Shown here piece by piece: positions 25,969 through 32,464 of a DNA stretch of 64,000 bases (positions are counted from its first letter, which is position 1; the number at the start of each line of letters is the position of its first letter). Source of the DNA: Prevotella sp. Lineage in GTDB: Bacteria > Bacteroidota > Bacteroidia > Bacteroidales > Bacteroidaceae. Location of the stretch: positions 128,094 through 192,093 of the forward strand of contig JAEEVW010000001.1 of the NCBI GenBank assembly GCA_016291085.1, in the 5' to 3' direction. A program made the translations under genes and the position numbers. The notes beneath the pieces are model-generated. The model did no database searches. It was not told the origin of the DNA and worked only from the letters and a program-made list of their open reading frames with translations.

Positions 25969-27105
25969 ATGAACGAACAATCTTTCAATCTGGTGAAGGA
26001 TAGTCAGGCTCGCCGGCGTCAGTCTTCTGGTCCTGCCGAACAAAAGGAACCGACACAGCAGGAAATGGACGAGTTATACAGCGAACGAATCACACCCGAA
26101 ACGGAGCTGCCGCCCATGCAGCCGCTATTTCGGATGTTTGATGTGCCGTGTTTCTATCGTGGGGAACTGGTGGCCGATTGTGGTAAAGCCAAAAGTGGCA
26201 AAACGACCTTCTTGTCGATTCTCATGGCTGCATGTCTCACTCAGAAAGTCTTGGCTCTGGAACGCTACACCAACCAGGCAGATTCCCCTTTACGTGTTCT
26301 CTGGATCGACACCGAGCAAAGTCAGCAATCCACGCAGGAAATTCTGAAAGAGAGAATCATCCCTCTTTCTGTGGAATCTGTGTGCGATTTAAATGATACG
26401 TTTTACGCTTTCAATTTGCGTGGCTTAGGTTTCGAGAAACGTGGAAAGATGGTCGATGTGGCCATTCGTGCCATTCAGCCCGATATTGCCATTATTGATG
26501 GTGTAAAGGACCTCATGACGGACATCAACGATGCCGTGCAGGCTACGCTCATTATGGAGAAACTCATGGCTTTGGCTAAGGAGAAGAACTGTTGCATAGT
26601 CTGTGTGCTCCATCAGAACAAGAGTGAGCAGGACCGGAATATGCGCGGTTCCATCGGAACAGAACTGACAAACAAGGCTTTCGAGGTCTTCCAGTGTGAG
26701 TGTATCGAAGAGTCGGACATGTTCAAGGTCACCCATACTTACAGTCGTAAGCAGAAGATGAAGCGTAGGCTCTACTATCGCATCAACAATGATGGTCTGC
26801 CTGAGGAGTGTTGCGACTATCAGGAAAGACCTCGTGATACCCAGGGACGATGGGTGAGTACGAGAGCTCAGCAGGAATCGGATGTCGATCTGCCACGCCT
26901 GTTTACAACAGCGATGGAAGGACGTACGCAGCGGCCTTTCAGCGAGGTGATGGCTGTTGCCCTGAAGAAGTGTGGCGTCATCGATGCCAAGGCATATTAT
27001 GCTTACTTTAGCCTGGCCGAGGAGCAGGGTCTCATCCGAAAGCAAGTCCATCCAGAGACCGGCGTCACGTGGGTCGAACTGATTGACAACTCCATCCCCT
27101 TTTAA
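25969..27105 (+). CDS. RepA-like (AAA_25) hexameric-helicase-type ATPase
   Basis: 378 residues, no signal peptide. Walker A is GKAKSGKT at about residue 76, in a RecA/DnaB-like fold with Walker B PDIAIIDGVKDL and a sensor stretch VCVLHQNKSEQDRNMRGSIG. That order matches the AAA_25 family of plasmid and phage RepA-like helicases. The C-terminal ~65 residues look like a winged helix (FSEVMAVALKKCGVIDAKAYYAYFS). In Bacteroidales mobile DNA such ATPases usually sit next to DUF6371 primase-like proteins, as here. A role in replication or DNA handling of a small element is inferred; no replication origin was recognised. Confidence 0.8.
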   Translation: MNEQSFNLVKDSQARRRQSSGPAEQKEPTQQEMDELYSERITPETELPPMQPLFRMFDVPCFYRGELVADCGKAKSGKTTFLSILMAACLTQKVLALERYTNQADSPLRVLWIDTEQSQQSTQEILKERIIPLSVESVCDLNDTFYAFNLRGLGFEKRGKMVDVAIRAIQPDIAIIDGVKDLMTDINDAVQATLIMEKLMALAKEKNCCIVCVLHQNKSEQDRNMRGSIGTELTNKAFEVFQCECIEESDMFKVTHTYSRKQKMKRRLYYRINNDGLPEECCDYQERPRDTQGRWVSTRAQQESDVDLPRLFTTAMEGRTQRPFSEVMAVALKKCGVIDAKAYYAYFSLAEEQGLIRKQVHPETGVTWVELIDNSIPF

Positions 27106-27122
27106 TTATTTAATTAATTATT

Positions 27123-27139
27123 AGCCCCTATAAGGGGCT
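27123..27139 (+). promoter_or_regulatory. Hairpin between the ATPase and DUF6371-like genes
   Basis: AGCCCC-TATAA-GGGGCT in an otherwise AT-only junction. No T-run follows, so it is more likely an RNA processing or stability element than a terminator. Confidence 0.4.
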
Positions 27140-27169
27140 TAAATATATTAAATTATTATACGCGCGAAA

Positions 27170-27871
27170 ATGAAACTGAAAGACATCCTTTCCCCCTCGT
27201 CCAAGGACTTTCTGAAACCCATAGAACCCATGGTTGCGGTAGAGTGCGACTCTGATTTGTGCCACGAAGTTGTTGCTAACGGCTGGCTTTCTGAGGAGCA
27301 GATGCGTCATGCTGCGGAGCGTTATCGTCTGGGTAAGAGCAAAAGTGGTAAGACCATCTATTGGATGATTGATGAAATGAATCAGGCACGTGATGGCCAC
27401 CTTGGCGACGCTTGGGTATCCTCGCTGCTCAAAGCCCGCGAGCCAAAACTTCTGCGGTCGTGGCATCCCAGACATTGTCTCTTCGGTCTCCATTTATTAA
27501 CTGTGTGCGAATATAAGCCAATCAGCGTGGTGGAGTCCGAGGCTTCTGCAGTCATTCTTAGCGAGCTCTTTCCTGAGAGCATCTGGATGGCATACGCCTA
27601 TCCTGCCAATATGACGGTTGACTTGCTGGAGCCACTACAAGGCTGCTCGGTTAGCATCTATCCCCAAACTGATCCTCATATGGAAATCTATCTCTCGTTC
27701 CTCGATTTCGCTGACACTCTCCGCCGTGTCTATCCCTCCATAGATATCTCCATCGAGCGCATTCTAGAGGATAATGCCACCGATGAGCAGAAACAGCGTA
27801 ACATCGACCTCGTCGACTTCCTCTTTGAGTCTCCCCGGATTCTGCGTGCAAACGCCTCGAATTCAGCGTAA
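27170..27871 (+). CDS. DUF6371-like (toprim-related) protein
   Basis: 233 residues, no signal peptide. The stretch LFGLHLL, then ISVVESEASAVILSELFPESIW, resembles the VESE-x-TA core of DUF6371 proteins, which are toprim-like and accompany RepA-like ATPases on Bacteroidetes mobile elements. The later acidic motif, as I remember it PDxD, reads YPQTD here, so metal-dependent catalysis may be lost. There is no zinc finger at the N-terminus. It lies 64 bp after the ATPase gene and is probably co-transcribed. The family call is from memory of the motif and should be confirmed with a profile search. Confidence 0.6.
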   Translation: MKLKDILSPSSKDFLKPIEPMVAVECDSDLCHEVVANGWLSEEQMRHAAERYRLGKSKSGKTIYWMIDEMNQARDGHLGDAWVSSLLKAREPKLLRSWHPRHCLFGLHLLTVCEYKPISVVESEASAVILSELFPESIWMAYAYPANMTVDLLEPLQGCSVSIYPQTDPHMEIYLSFLDFADTLRRVYPSIDISIERILEDNATDEQKQRNIDLVDFLFESPRILRANASNSA

Positions 27872-27918
27872 ATTCAACCCGTATTCAGCATTCATTCAAA
27901 ACCGTAAGAATATACGTT

Positions 27919-28104
27919 ATGAAAGCAATGACAAGAAAGCAATTGGCGGCTTATGCCGGGGTGGATCCCCGAACCCTGCGCAACTGGATAAAGCCCCATC
28001 GCCAGATGCTCATTAAAATGGGCATGCCCAAGGGCAAAGGTGCCCTGCCACCCAACGTTGTAGAATGGATAACCCGTCAATACTGCATCCATATCGACAA
28101 GTAA
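27919..28104 (+). CDS. DUF4248-like small helix-turn-helix protein
   Basis: 61 residues. RKQLAAYAGVDPRTLRNWI is a helix-turn-helix reminiscent of excisionase/MerR-type DNA-binding domains, followed by a basic segment and EWITRQYCIHI. Small proteins of this sort (DUF4248) are a standing part of the Bacteroidales cluster with HU-like, smalltalk and amidase genes. Likely a DNA-binding regulator, by inference. The 47 bp before it hold an ATTCA-type short repeat. Confidence 0.75.
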   Translation: MKAMTRKQLAAYAGVDPRTLRNWIKPHRQMLIKMGMPKGKGALPPNVVEWITRQYCIHIDK

Positions 28105-28159
28105 CGACAAGAATCGACATGAATGGTCAGATAGCGGAAGACGCCCTTTCCGAATGTCG

Positions 28160-28167
28160 TAACTTTG
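28160..28167 (+). promoter_or_regulatory. -7 box upstream of the HU-like gene
   Basis: TAACTTTG 95 bp before the ATG at 28262. A tandem array follows in the leader. Confidence 0.5.
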
Positions 28168-28221
28168 TACATGGTTAGGGAAACTCCCTTTCTGAGTGAT
28201 GATTCGGCCTTGCGCGCAGCC

Positions 28222-28258
28222 ACATCTGACCTCTTACCTCTAACATCTTACTTCTTAA
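28222..28258 (+). repeat. Short tandem array abutting the HU-like gene
   Basis: Imperfect units of the form CTCTTAC, CTCTAACAT, CTTACTT, CTTAATT end two to three bases before the ATG. Confidence 0.55.
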
Positions 28259-28261
28259 TTT

Positions 28262-29065
28262 ATGCCCGTACTCGTAAAGATTTCTCAAAACAAGAACGAC
28301 AAGACGACGGCCTATGGCAAGTGGTACGGTCGCGTGGTCGCTACGAAGACCATGAGCTACCAGGAGCTGTGTAAGCACATGTCCGAGCACAACTCGGTGT
28401 ATGGCGAGGACGTCTGTCTCGGTGTAGCCAACAAACTGCAGTACTGTATCCTCGAGCAGCTGCTGGAAGGCAAGAAGGTGCAGTTCGGTGAACTCGGCAC
28501 ATTCTACCTCTCGGTGAAGAGCACCGGTACCAGCAAGGAGGGTGACTTCAACCTCGGCAGCAACATCAACGGCCTGTTCCTCTGCTTCTCGCCCAGCCGC
28601 ACCGACATCAACAACCTCTCGTCGAAGATGCTCAAGAAGAAGGCTACCTTCATGAATGTCAAGGACCTCGTGGAGTCCAAGCCTAAGACCACGAATGGGA
28701 CGAATGGCACTACCAGTGGTTCCAACAGTGGAAGCGGTTCTGATAATGGTGGCTCTGGTTCCGGCAATTCTGGTTCAGGCAGCGTAACACCTACCGTGGC
28801 TGCTCCGACCATCAGCGGCACGAATCCGTTTGAGGAAACTACCTCCGTGTCTATCAGTGGTCCTGCCGGCGCCAGCATCTACTACACCCTCGATGGCAGT
28901 GTCCCATCATCGTCGAGCACGCTCTACTCTGAGCCCCTGACCCTCTCTGACACCACTACTGTGAAGGCCATTGCCATCAAGGACGGTGTGAGCAGCACTG
29001 TAACCACCAAGACCTTCGCCAAGAGTGATGGCGGTCCTGACGACCCCAGTGGCTTCGAGGAGTAG
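28262..29065 (+). CDS. HU-like DNA-binding domain fused to a chitobiase-C-type domain
   Basis: 267 residues, no signal peptide. Residues 1-130 match the HU-related family of Bacteroidales (KWYGRVVATKTMSYQELCKHM; GKKVQFGELGTFYLSVKS). A Gly/Ser/Asn-rich linker (about 141-180) leads to a CHB_HEX_C-type domain (about 183-258) with ASIYYTLDGS and TTVKAIAIKDG. That domain is normally extracellular and also occurs in the secreted 14827 protein. Joining it to an HU fold is unexpected. The protein could bind DNA through the first part and another protein through the second. It sits in the conserved DUF4248-HU-smalltalk-amidase order. Stop is TAG. Confidence 0.8.
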   Translation: MPVLVKISQNKNDKTTAYGKWYGRVVATKTMSYQELCKHMSEHNSVYGEDVCLGVANKLQYCILEQLLEGKKVQFGELGTFYLSVKSTGTSKEGDFNLGSNINGLFLCFSPSRTDINNLSSKMLKKKATFMNVKDLVESKPKTTNGTNGTTSGSNSGSGSDNGGSGSGNSGSGSVTPTVAAPTISGTNPFEETTSVSISGPAGASIYYTLDGSVPSSSSTLYSEPLTLSDTTTVKAIAIKDGVSSTVTTKTFAKSDGGPDDPSGFEE

Positions 29066-29135
29066 CCCTCTGCTCTCAGATTGAGTGGTGAGTGTCCGGG
29101 GGGATCAGCGATAGGACCCCCGTGAGAGCTCTGAA

Positions 29136-29167
29136 CAGTCAACTCTCAACTATCAACTTTCAACTCC
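29136..29167 (+). repeat. TCAACT-family tandem array
   Basis: CAGTCAACT, CTCAACTAT, CAACTTT, CAACTCC. Same unit family as 39574-39614, 42160-42192 and 14702-14770. Confidence 0.7.
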
Positions 29168-29255
29168 TATGTACGCGCCCTGCACTCACCTCTCATCTCT
29201 GCGAGACTCTATTTAGTAATAAAGTAAGAACAACAATTTTATTCTGTGTGAAATT

Positions 29256-29360
29256 ATGAAATGGTCAACATTTAAGAAAGTCCTCCAAATCATTGGAACT
29301 ATCATCACTACTGTCCTGGGTACCATCGCCGTCCAGAGCTGCGCTCCCCACTGGTTCTAA
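29256..29360 (+). CDS. Smalltalk protein (34-residue membrane peptide)
   Basis: MKWSTFKKVLQIIGTIITT continues with VLGTIAVQSCAPHWF. A basic start, one hydrophobic helix and a Cys in QSC are the features of the tiny 'smalltalk' proteins that precede N-acetylmuramoyl-L-alanine amidase genes in Bacteroidales. The Cys could accept a lipid, but the lipobox is poor. It is followed by the amidase gene after 11 bp. Function unknown; an association with the amidase, like a holin or anchor, is a guess from gene order. Confidence 0.8.
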   Translation: MKWSTFKKVLQIIGTIITTVLGTIAVQSCAPHWF

Positions 29361-29371
29361 TCTTTGTCGCT

Positions 29372-29800
29372 ATGCCCCGAAAAATCAATCTAATCGTCAT
29401 TCACTGCTCGGCGACCCGTAGCAACCAGCGCTTCACGGTCGATGATCTCCGTGCCTGTCATAATGCCCGTTTTCACGGCAAGGGCATAGGCTACCATTAT
29501 TACATTGAGCGTGATGGTCAGCTCTACCAGACTCGCGACGAAGAAGAGATCGGCATGCATGCCCGACATTACAATGCCCACTCCATCGGCATCTGTTATG
29601 AAGGCGGACTGGATGAGAAAGGCCGTGATGCCGACACCCGCACTCCAGCCCAGCGTGCCGCACTCATTGCCCTGCTCCGCAGTCTGATGGTCGACTACCC
29701 TGATGCCCGTATCATGGGCCACTGTGAACTCGAAGGCGTCCACAAAGCCTGTCCCTGCTTCGAAGTGTCAGAGTACCGCGACTACTTCGCAAACCTCTAA
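29372..29800 (+). CDS. N-acetylmuramoyl-L-alanine amidase (Amidase_2 type)
   Basis: Predicted zinc peptidoglycan amidase of 142 residues, about the size of the bare catalytic domain. VIHCSATRS carries the first zinc His, GYHYYIERDG and HARHYNAHSIGICYEGG follow, and GHCELEGVHKACPCF carries the later zinc ligands. There is no signal peptide, as in phage-type lysozymes, so export would need help, perhaps from the smalltalk peptide. The last 16 bp of the gene and 6 bp beyond it are duplicated exactly 1.67 kb downstream (31454-31475). Confidence 0.9.
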   Translation: MPRKINLIVIHCSATRSNQRFTVDDLRACHNARFHGKGIGYHYYIERDGQLYQTRDEEEIGMHARHYNAHSIGICYEGGLDEKGRDADTRTPAQRAALIALLRSLMVDYPDARIMGHCELEGVHKACPCFEVSEYRDYFANL

Positions 29801-29806
29801 ATCTGT
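29785..29806 (+). repeat. 22-bp direct repeat, left copy (end of the amidase gene)
   Basis: CTTCGCAAACCTCTAAATCT plus GT; identical to 31454-31475. It contains the last codons and stop of the amidase gene. The two copies bracket a segment carrying only a terminator and the DUF234-type ATPase gene. Confidence 0.85.
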
Positions 29807-29819
29807 GTGACAGAAAACC

Positions 29820-29855
29820 AAAATCGCGAGGTCCTGATAAGGGTCTCGCGATTTT
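29820..29855. terminator. Bidirectional terminator between amidase and ATPase genes
   Basis: AAAATCGCGAG and CTCGCGATTTT pair around a loop of about 14 nt. A/T runs flank both sides, so it can serve the two convergent genes. Confidence 0.8.
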
Positions 29856-29894
29856 CGTTAATCACTCTTATCATATTACTTCCCTCTTCGTCAT

Positions 29895-31337
29895 CTATTT
29901 CTGGAACAAATCCTCCATAGTGACTATCCTGTCGAAACGGGAAGCATATTCGTTTCTTTTTAGACCGTATGTGGTTACTAATACTGACATGACAGTTTTC
30001 CTGTTCCCGACAATCTCCTGTACACGCTCCATCCGTTCGAGGAGGGTCTTGTTGTAACTCTTGGTAACCTCGAAGTCTCCTCGCGTGAACTTCATTTCAC
30101 ACAGGCAAATGAAACGATCGTCCCTGTTAATAATCAGATCTATTTTTGGGCCGGTTTTGCCCGAATCGGAAACTATGTTCCAGGGAGATTCCTTTGTAAT
30201 AACCCCGTCAATCCCCAAGGCGTGCTTAATCTGCCTCGTGTGGCTCCAGCACAGATCCTCGAAGGCAAACCCCATCCATGAGATGACGGAGGGCGACTTC
30301 TCATGCGTCTGCCAGTATGAAGGGGTGTCGATGTTATCTCGGACATGGTTCAGATAGAAGATACAGAACGGATCTGCCACTTTATACCTCGCAGTCGATT
30401 CGCCGAAAGGGATGTATTCCATAATCAGCCTACTTTTTTGCAACGCCGCCAAGTTCTCTGTCAAGGTGCCTCCTGAAGAGAACTTTCCTCGCTTGACGAG
30501 TTCATCGCGTGTAAAACCGATACGTTTCTTAGCGAGTGTCGTCACAATGCGCTGTAACTCATCCGGGCTTGAGAACTGGGATGTAAACAGCCGGTCGAAC
30601 TCATCCTTGAGCGGCGCATTAGTGTCATAGAGGATAGCATCGATGTTTTGTGCCAGACTCAGGCCTTTCCTGAACAGGTCCAGATAGAATGGTATACCAC
30701 CGAAAGCGATATAGGCCTGGCAAATATCGAACTCATCGAAATGGAGGCCGTCGGCCTTGAAGAACTCGCGACATTCATACAATGTGAATGGTGAGAGATA
30801 GATGGGTAACGTTACCCTTCCATACAAGCCACCCTTGTTGTTGATCAGTTTGTCCAGTATCCAGGATGTTGCGCTACCGCATACCACCATCTTGAAATTC
30901 TTGCGGGCAAGGCACCAATCGTTGCAGAAGTGCTCGAAGGCAGGCATGAAGTTCGACTTGGGGGTATCCATCCATGGAAGTTCATCGATGAAGATAACCT
31001 GACGCTTGCCGTTGTCTTTCTTCTCCAAGAGTTGTTCCAGCATATAAAAAGCCTCCTGCCAACTGGTCGGGACATGCTCATTGCTATCCAGGCCATACGT
31101 CCGCATGGAAAAATAGAACTCCTGAAGTTGTAGTTTCAGTATGTTCTTTTTCCTCTTCTTTGTTGCATCATCCACAGGGGATACGGCTGTGTGCTTAAAG
31201 ATGAACTTGCCCTCAAAGAACTCATTGATAAGAAATGTCTTACCAACTCTTCTCCTGCCATAAACAGCAATCAGTTGTGCCCTGTCTTTATCCATGGCCG
31301 ATTGCAGTTTCTCGAATTCATTTTTGCGTCCTATCAT
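29895..31337 (-). CDS. ATP-binding protein of the ATPase_2/DUF234 family
   Basis: 480 residues. Walker A YGRRRVGKT begins near residue 25 and Walker B IFIDELPWMDT follows. The C-terminal part, with DLIINRDDRFICLCEMKF (an ED-x-K-like nuclease core: D...E-x-K), is the DUF234 type seen in many archaeal and bacterial STAND-like ATPases. The family is common on mobile or accessory DNA and its role is unknown. Some workers suspect conflict systems, and this is inference. The gene has its own promoter and lies in a segment bracketed by 22-bp repeats. Confidence 0.85.
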   Translation of the reverse strand: MIGRKNEFEKLQSAMDKDRAQLIAVYGRRRVGKTFLINEFFEGKFIFKHTAVSPVDDATKKRKKNILKLQLQEFYFSMRTYGLDSNEHVPTSWQEAFYMLEQLLEKKDNGKRQVIFIDELPWMDTPKSNFMPAFEHFCNDWCLARKNFKMVVCGSATSWILDKLINNKGGLYGRVTLPIYLSPFTLYECREFFKADGLHFDEFDICQAYIAFGGIPFYLDLFRKGLSLAQNIDAILYDTNAPLKDEFDRLFTSQFSSPDELQRIVTTLAKKRIGFTRDELVKRGKFSSGGTLTENLAALQKSRLIMEYIPFGESTARYKVADPFCIFYLNHVRDNIDTPSYWQTHEKSPSVISWMGFAFEDLCWSHTRQIKHALGIDGVITKESPWNIVSDSGKTGPKIDLIINRDDRFICLCEMKFTRGDFEVTKSYNKTLLERMERVQEIVGNRKTVMSVLVTTYGLKRNEYASRFDRIVTMEDLFQK

Positions 31338-31362
31338 AACCGATATTGTTTATTTTCAGCCG

Positions 31363-31394
31363 CAAAGATAATAAAAACTATTTGTTTGGCCAAA
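31363..31394 (-). promoter_or_regulatory. Promoter of the DUF234-type ATPase gene with overlapping palindrome
   Basis: Minus strand: TTTG at 31394-31391 and TATCTTTG at 31370-31363, 20 bp apart. An inverted repeat TATTTG-6-CAAATA (31379-31396) covers the -33 element and could be an operator. Confidence 0.7.
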
Positions 31395-31453
31395 TATTTT
31401 TGCAATAATCAGCCAAACGGAATGAAATAATAATCATTTTGGCTAAGTATCCT

Positions 31454-31475
31454 CTTCGCAAACCTCTAAATCTGT
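31454..31475 (+). repeat. 22-bp direct repeat, right copy
   Basis: Exact copy of 29785-29806. Here it is not preceded by amidase sequence. It is followed by AATCCGTGCGATTCGTG, a short-period repeat often seen after Bacteroidetes genes. Confidence 0.85.
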
Positions 31476-31550
31476 ACAATCCGTGCGATTCGTGTTCGTT
31501 TAAATCTTGGGGGTTTTTTATTTTCGAACGATAGAAAACGATGCGTTTTG

Positions 31551-31955
31551 CTATTCTAACAGATTATCCCAACGCATGGATTTATAGCGTATACCACCCA
31601 TGCGGGTGAAGTCATCAATGCCGATGAGGTAGTCGTAATTAGTGAGCATACGTGTTGGCCTCCCTTCCGACTGGGCTGTGAGTCGCTCCCTGCGGTCAAG
31701 CAGCAAACGTCCCCAACGATCGGGGAAAGAATCCTTGACGAAGCCGAATACATTGTCATTACCACGAGGATGCTGCAACGAAGGAACATTCATCAGATCA
31801 CCGCTCAGCAGAATGCCGCCATACTGTTTCAGCCATTCGCGCGAATACTCAAAGACAAAGTGGTCCTTGCCACGAACATATTCGTAGCCTAACGTCCCTA
31901 TCTCCTGGGCATCAGAGAGGAAGTCAAAATCTGCGTAAACCGTAATCTTTTTCAT
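31551..31955 (-). CDS. Truncated HipA N-terminal domain protein
   Basis: 134 residues. It starts KKITVYADF and has HFVFEYSREWL, GDLMNVP and GFVKDSFPDRWGRLLLDRRE, features of the N-terminal part of HipA toxins. It ends at TAG just after MGGIRYKS, where the kinase body (about 250 more residues) should begin. The serine kinase domain is absent, so this is either a deletion remnant or a HipS-like short protein. HipS of HipBST systems is of similar size, but no HipT follows. Its start overlaps the hipB stop by 4 bp. The break lies about 75 bp from the 22-bp repeat. Confidence 0.75.
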   Translation of the reverse strand: MKKITVYADFDFLSDAQEIGTLGYEYVRGKDHFVFEYSREWLKQYGGILLSGDLMNVPSLQHPRGNDNVFGFVKDSFPDRWGRLLLDRRERLTAQSEGRPTRMLTNYDYLIGIDDFTRMGGIRYKSMRWDNLLE

Positions 31956-32251
31956 TTCCTCAATAGTTCTGCATCCTGAAGCTGTCTGCCAAGAGCGTCA
32001 TCGGCAGCAAGCAAGGTAATGTCGTTTTCCAGATTAAGCGCAAAGAGTACGCGTGCATAAATACCCATGGAAACCGTTGGGTCGCCATGTTCCACCTTAG
32101 AGACAGTCAGTCGTGTCACCGTAGCTCTGTCTGCTATGTCCTGCATGGACAGATGCCTGCGCTTGCGTGCCAGCATAATCTGTTCGCCCATGATCTGCAG
32201 GTTCTGACTTAATGTCCTTGGCATCGTCTTACCAAATGTATTCTTTCCCAT
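31952..32251 (-). CDS. HipB-like helix-turn-helix antitoxin/regulator
   Basis: 99 residues with a Cro/C1-type helix-turn-helix (LSMQDIADRATVTRLTVSKVEHG). It precedes the hipA fragment with an ATGA overlap, the classic hipBA order. Such proteins repress their own operon by binding palindromes, and a perfect 9-bp inverted repeat covers the -33 region at 32283-32308. Since the toxin kinase is missing, it may now act as an orphan regulator. Confidence 0.82.
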   Translation of the reverse strand: MGKNTFGKTMPRTLSQNLQIMGEQIMLARKRRHLSMQDIADRATVTRLTVSKVEHGDPTVSMGIYARVLFALNLENDITLLAADDALGRQLQDAELLRK

Positions 32252-32270
32252 AATTGTACTTTATTGGGTG

Positions 32271-32308
32271 CAAAAATAAGAAAAAATGTTTAACATAACA
32301 AACATTTT
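32271..32308 (-). promoter_or_regulatory. hipBA promoter with candidate HipB operator
   Basis: Minus strand TTTG at 32302-32299 and TATTTTTG at 32278-32271, 20 bp apart. AAAATGTTT-8-AAACATTTT (32283-32308) is a perfect inverted repeat across the -33 element. Confidence 0.75.
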
Positions 32309-32361
32309 GAAGAAAATCTGCATTCTGCCCCTTGTTTTTGATTCATTTTGCCCCGTGGCAC

Positions 32362-32431
32362 AATCTTTTCGCTCGAAAATGAAAATAAACATTAATTTAT
32401 TTTGCATTTTGCTCGCTTATTCGTACCTTCG
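32362..32431 (+). promoter_or_regulatory. SusC promoter sharing an ~80-bp module with 63204-63280
   Basis: CGCTCGAAAAT, then 26 bp, TTTTG at -33, GCTCGCTTATTCGTACCTT with the -7 box TACCTTCG at 32424-32431. The same parts in the same order and almost identical spacing occur upstream of the aminotransferase at 63311. Confidence 0.7.
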
Positions 32432-32464
32432 CAGACGGAATACTGAAAACTTAAAACAAGCAAT

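Noticed and set aside
25969..31475. Intact prophage or conjugative element
   Set aside because: No integrase, capsid, portal, relaxase or conjugation gene is present between the ATPase module and the hip locus.
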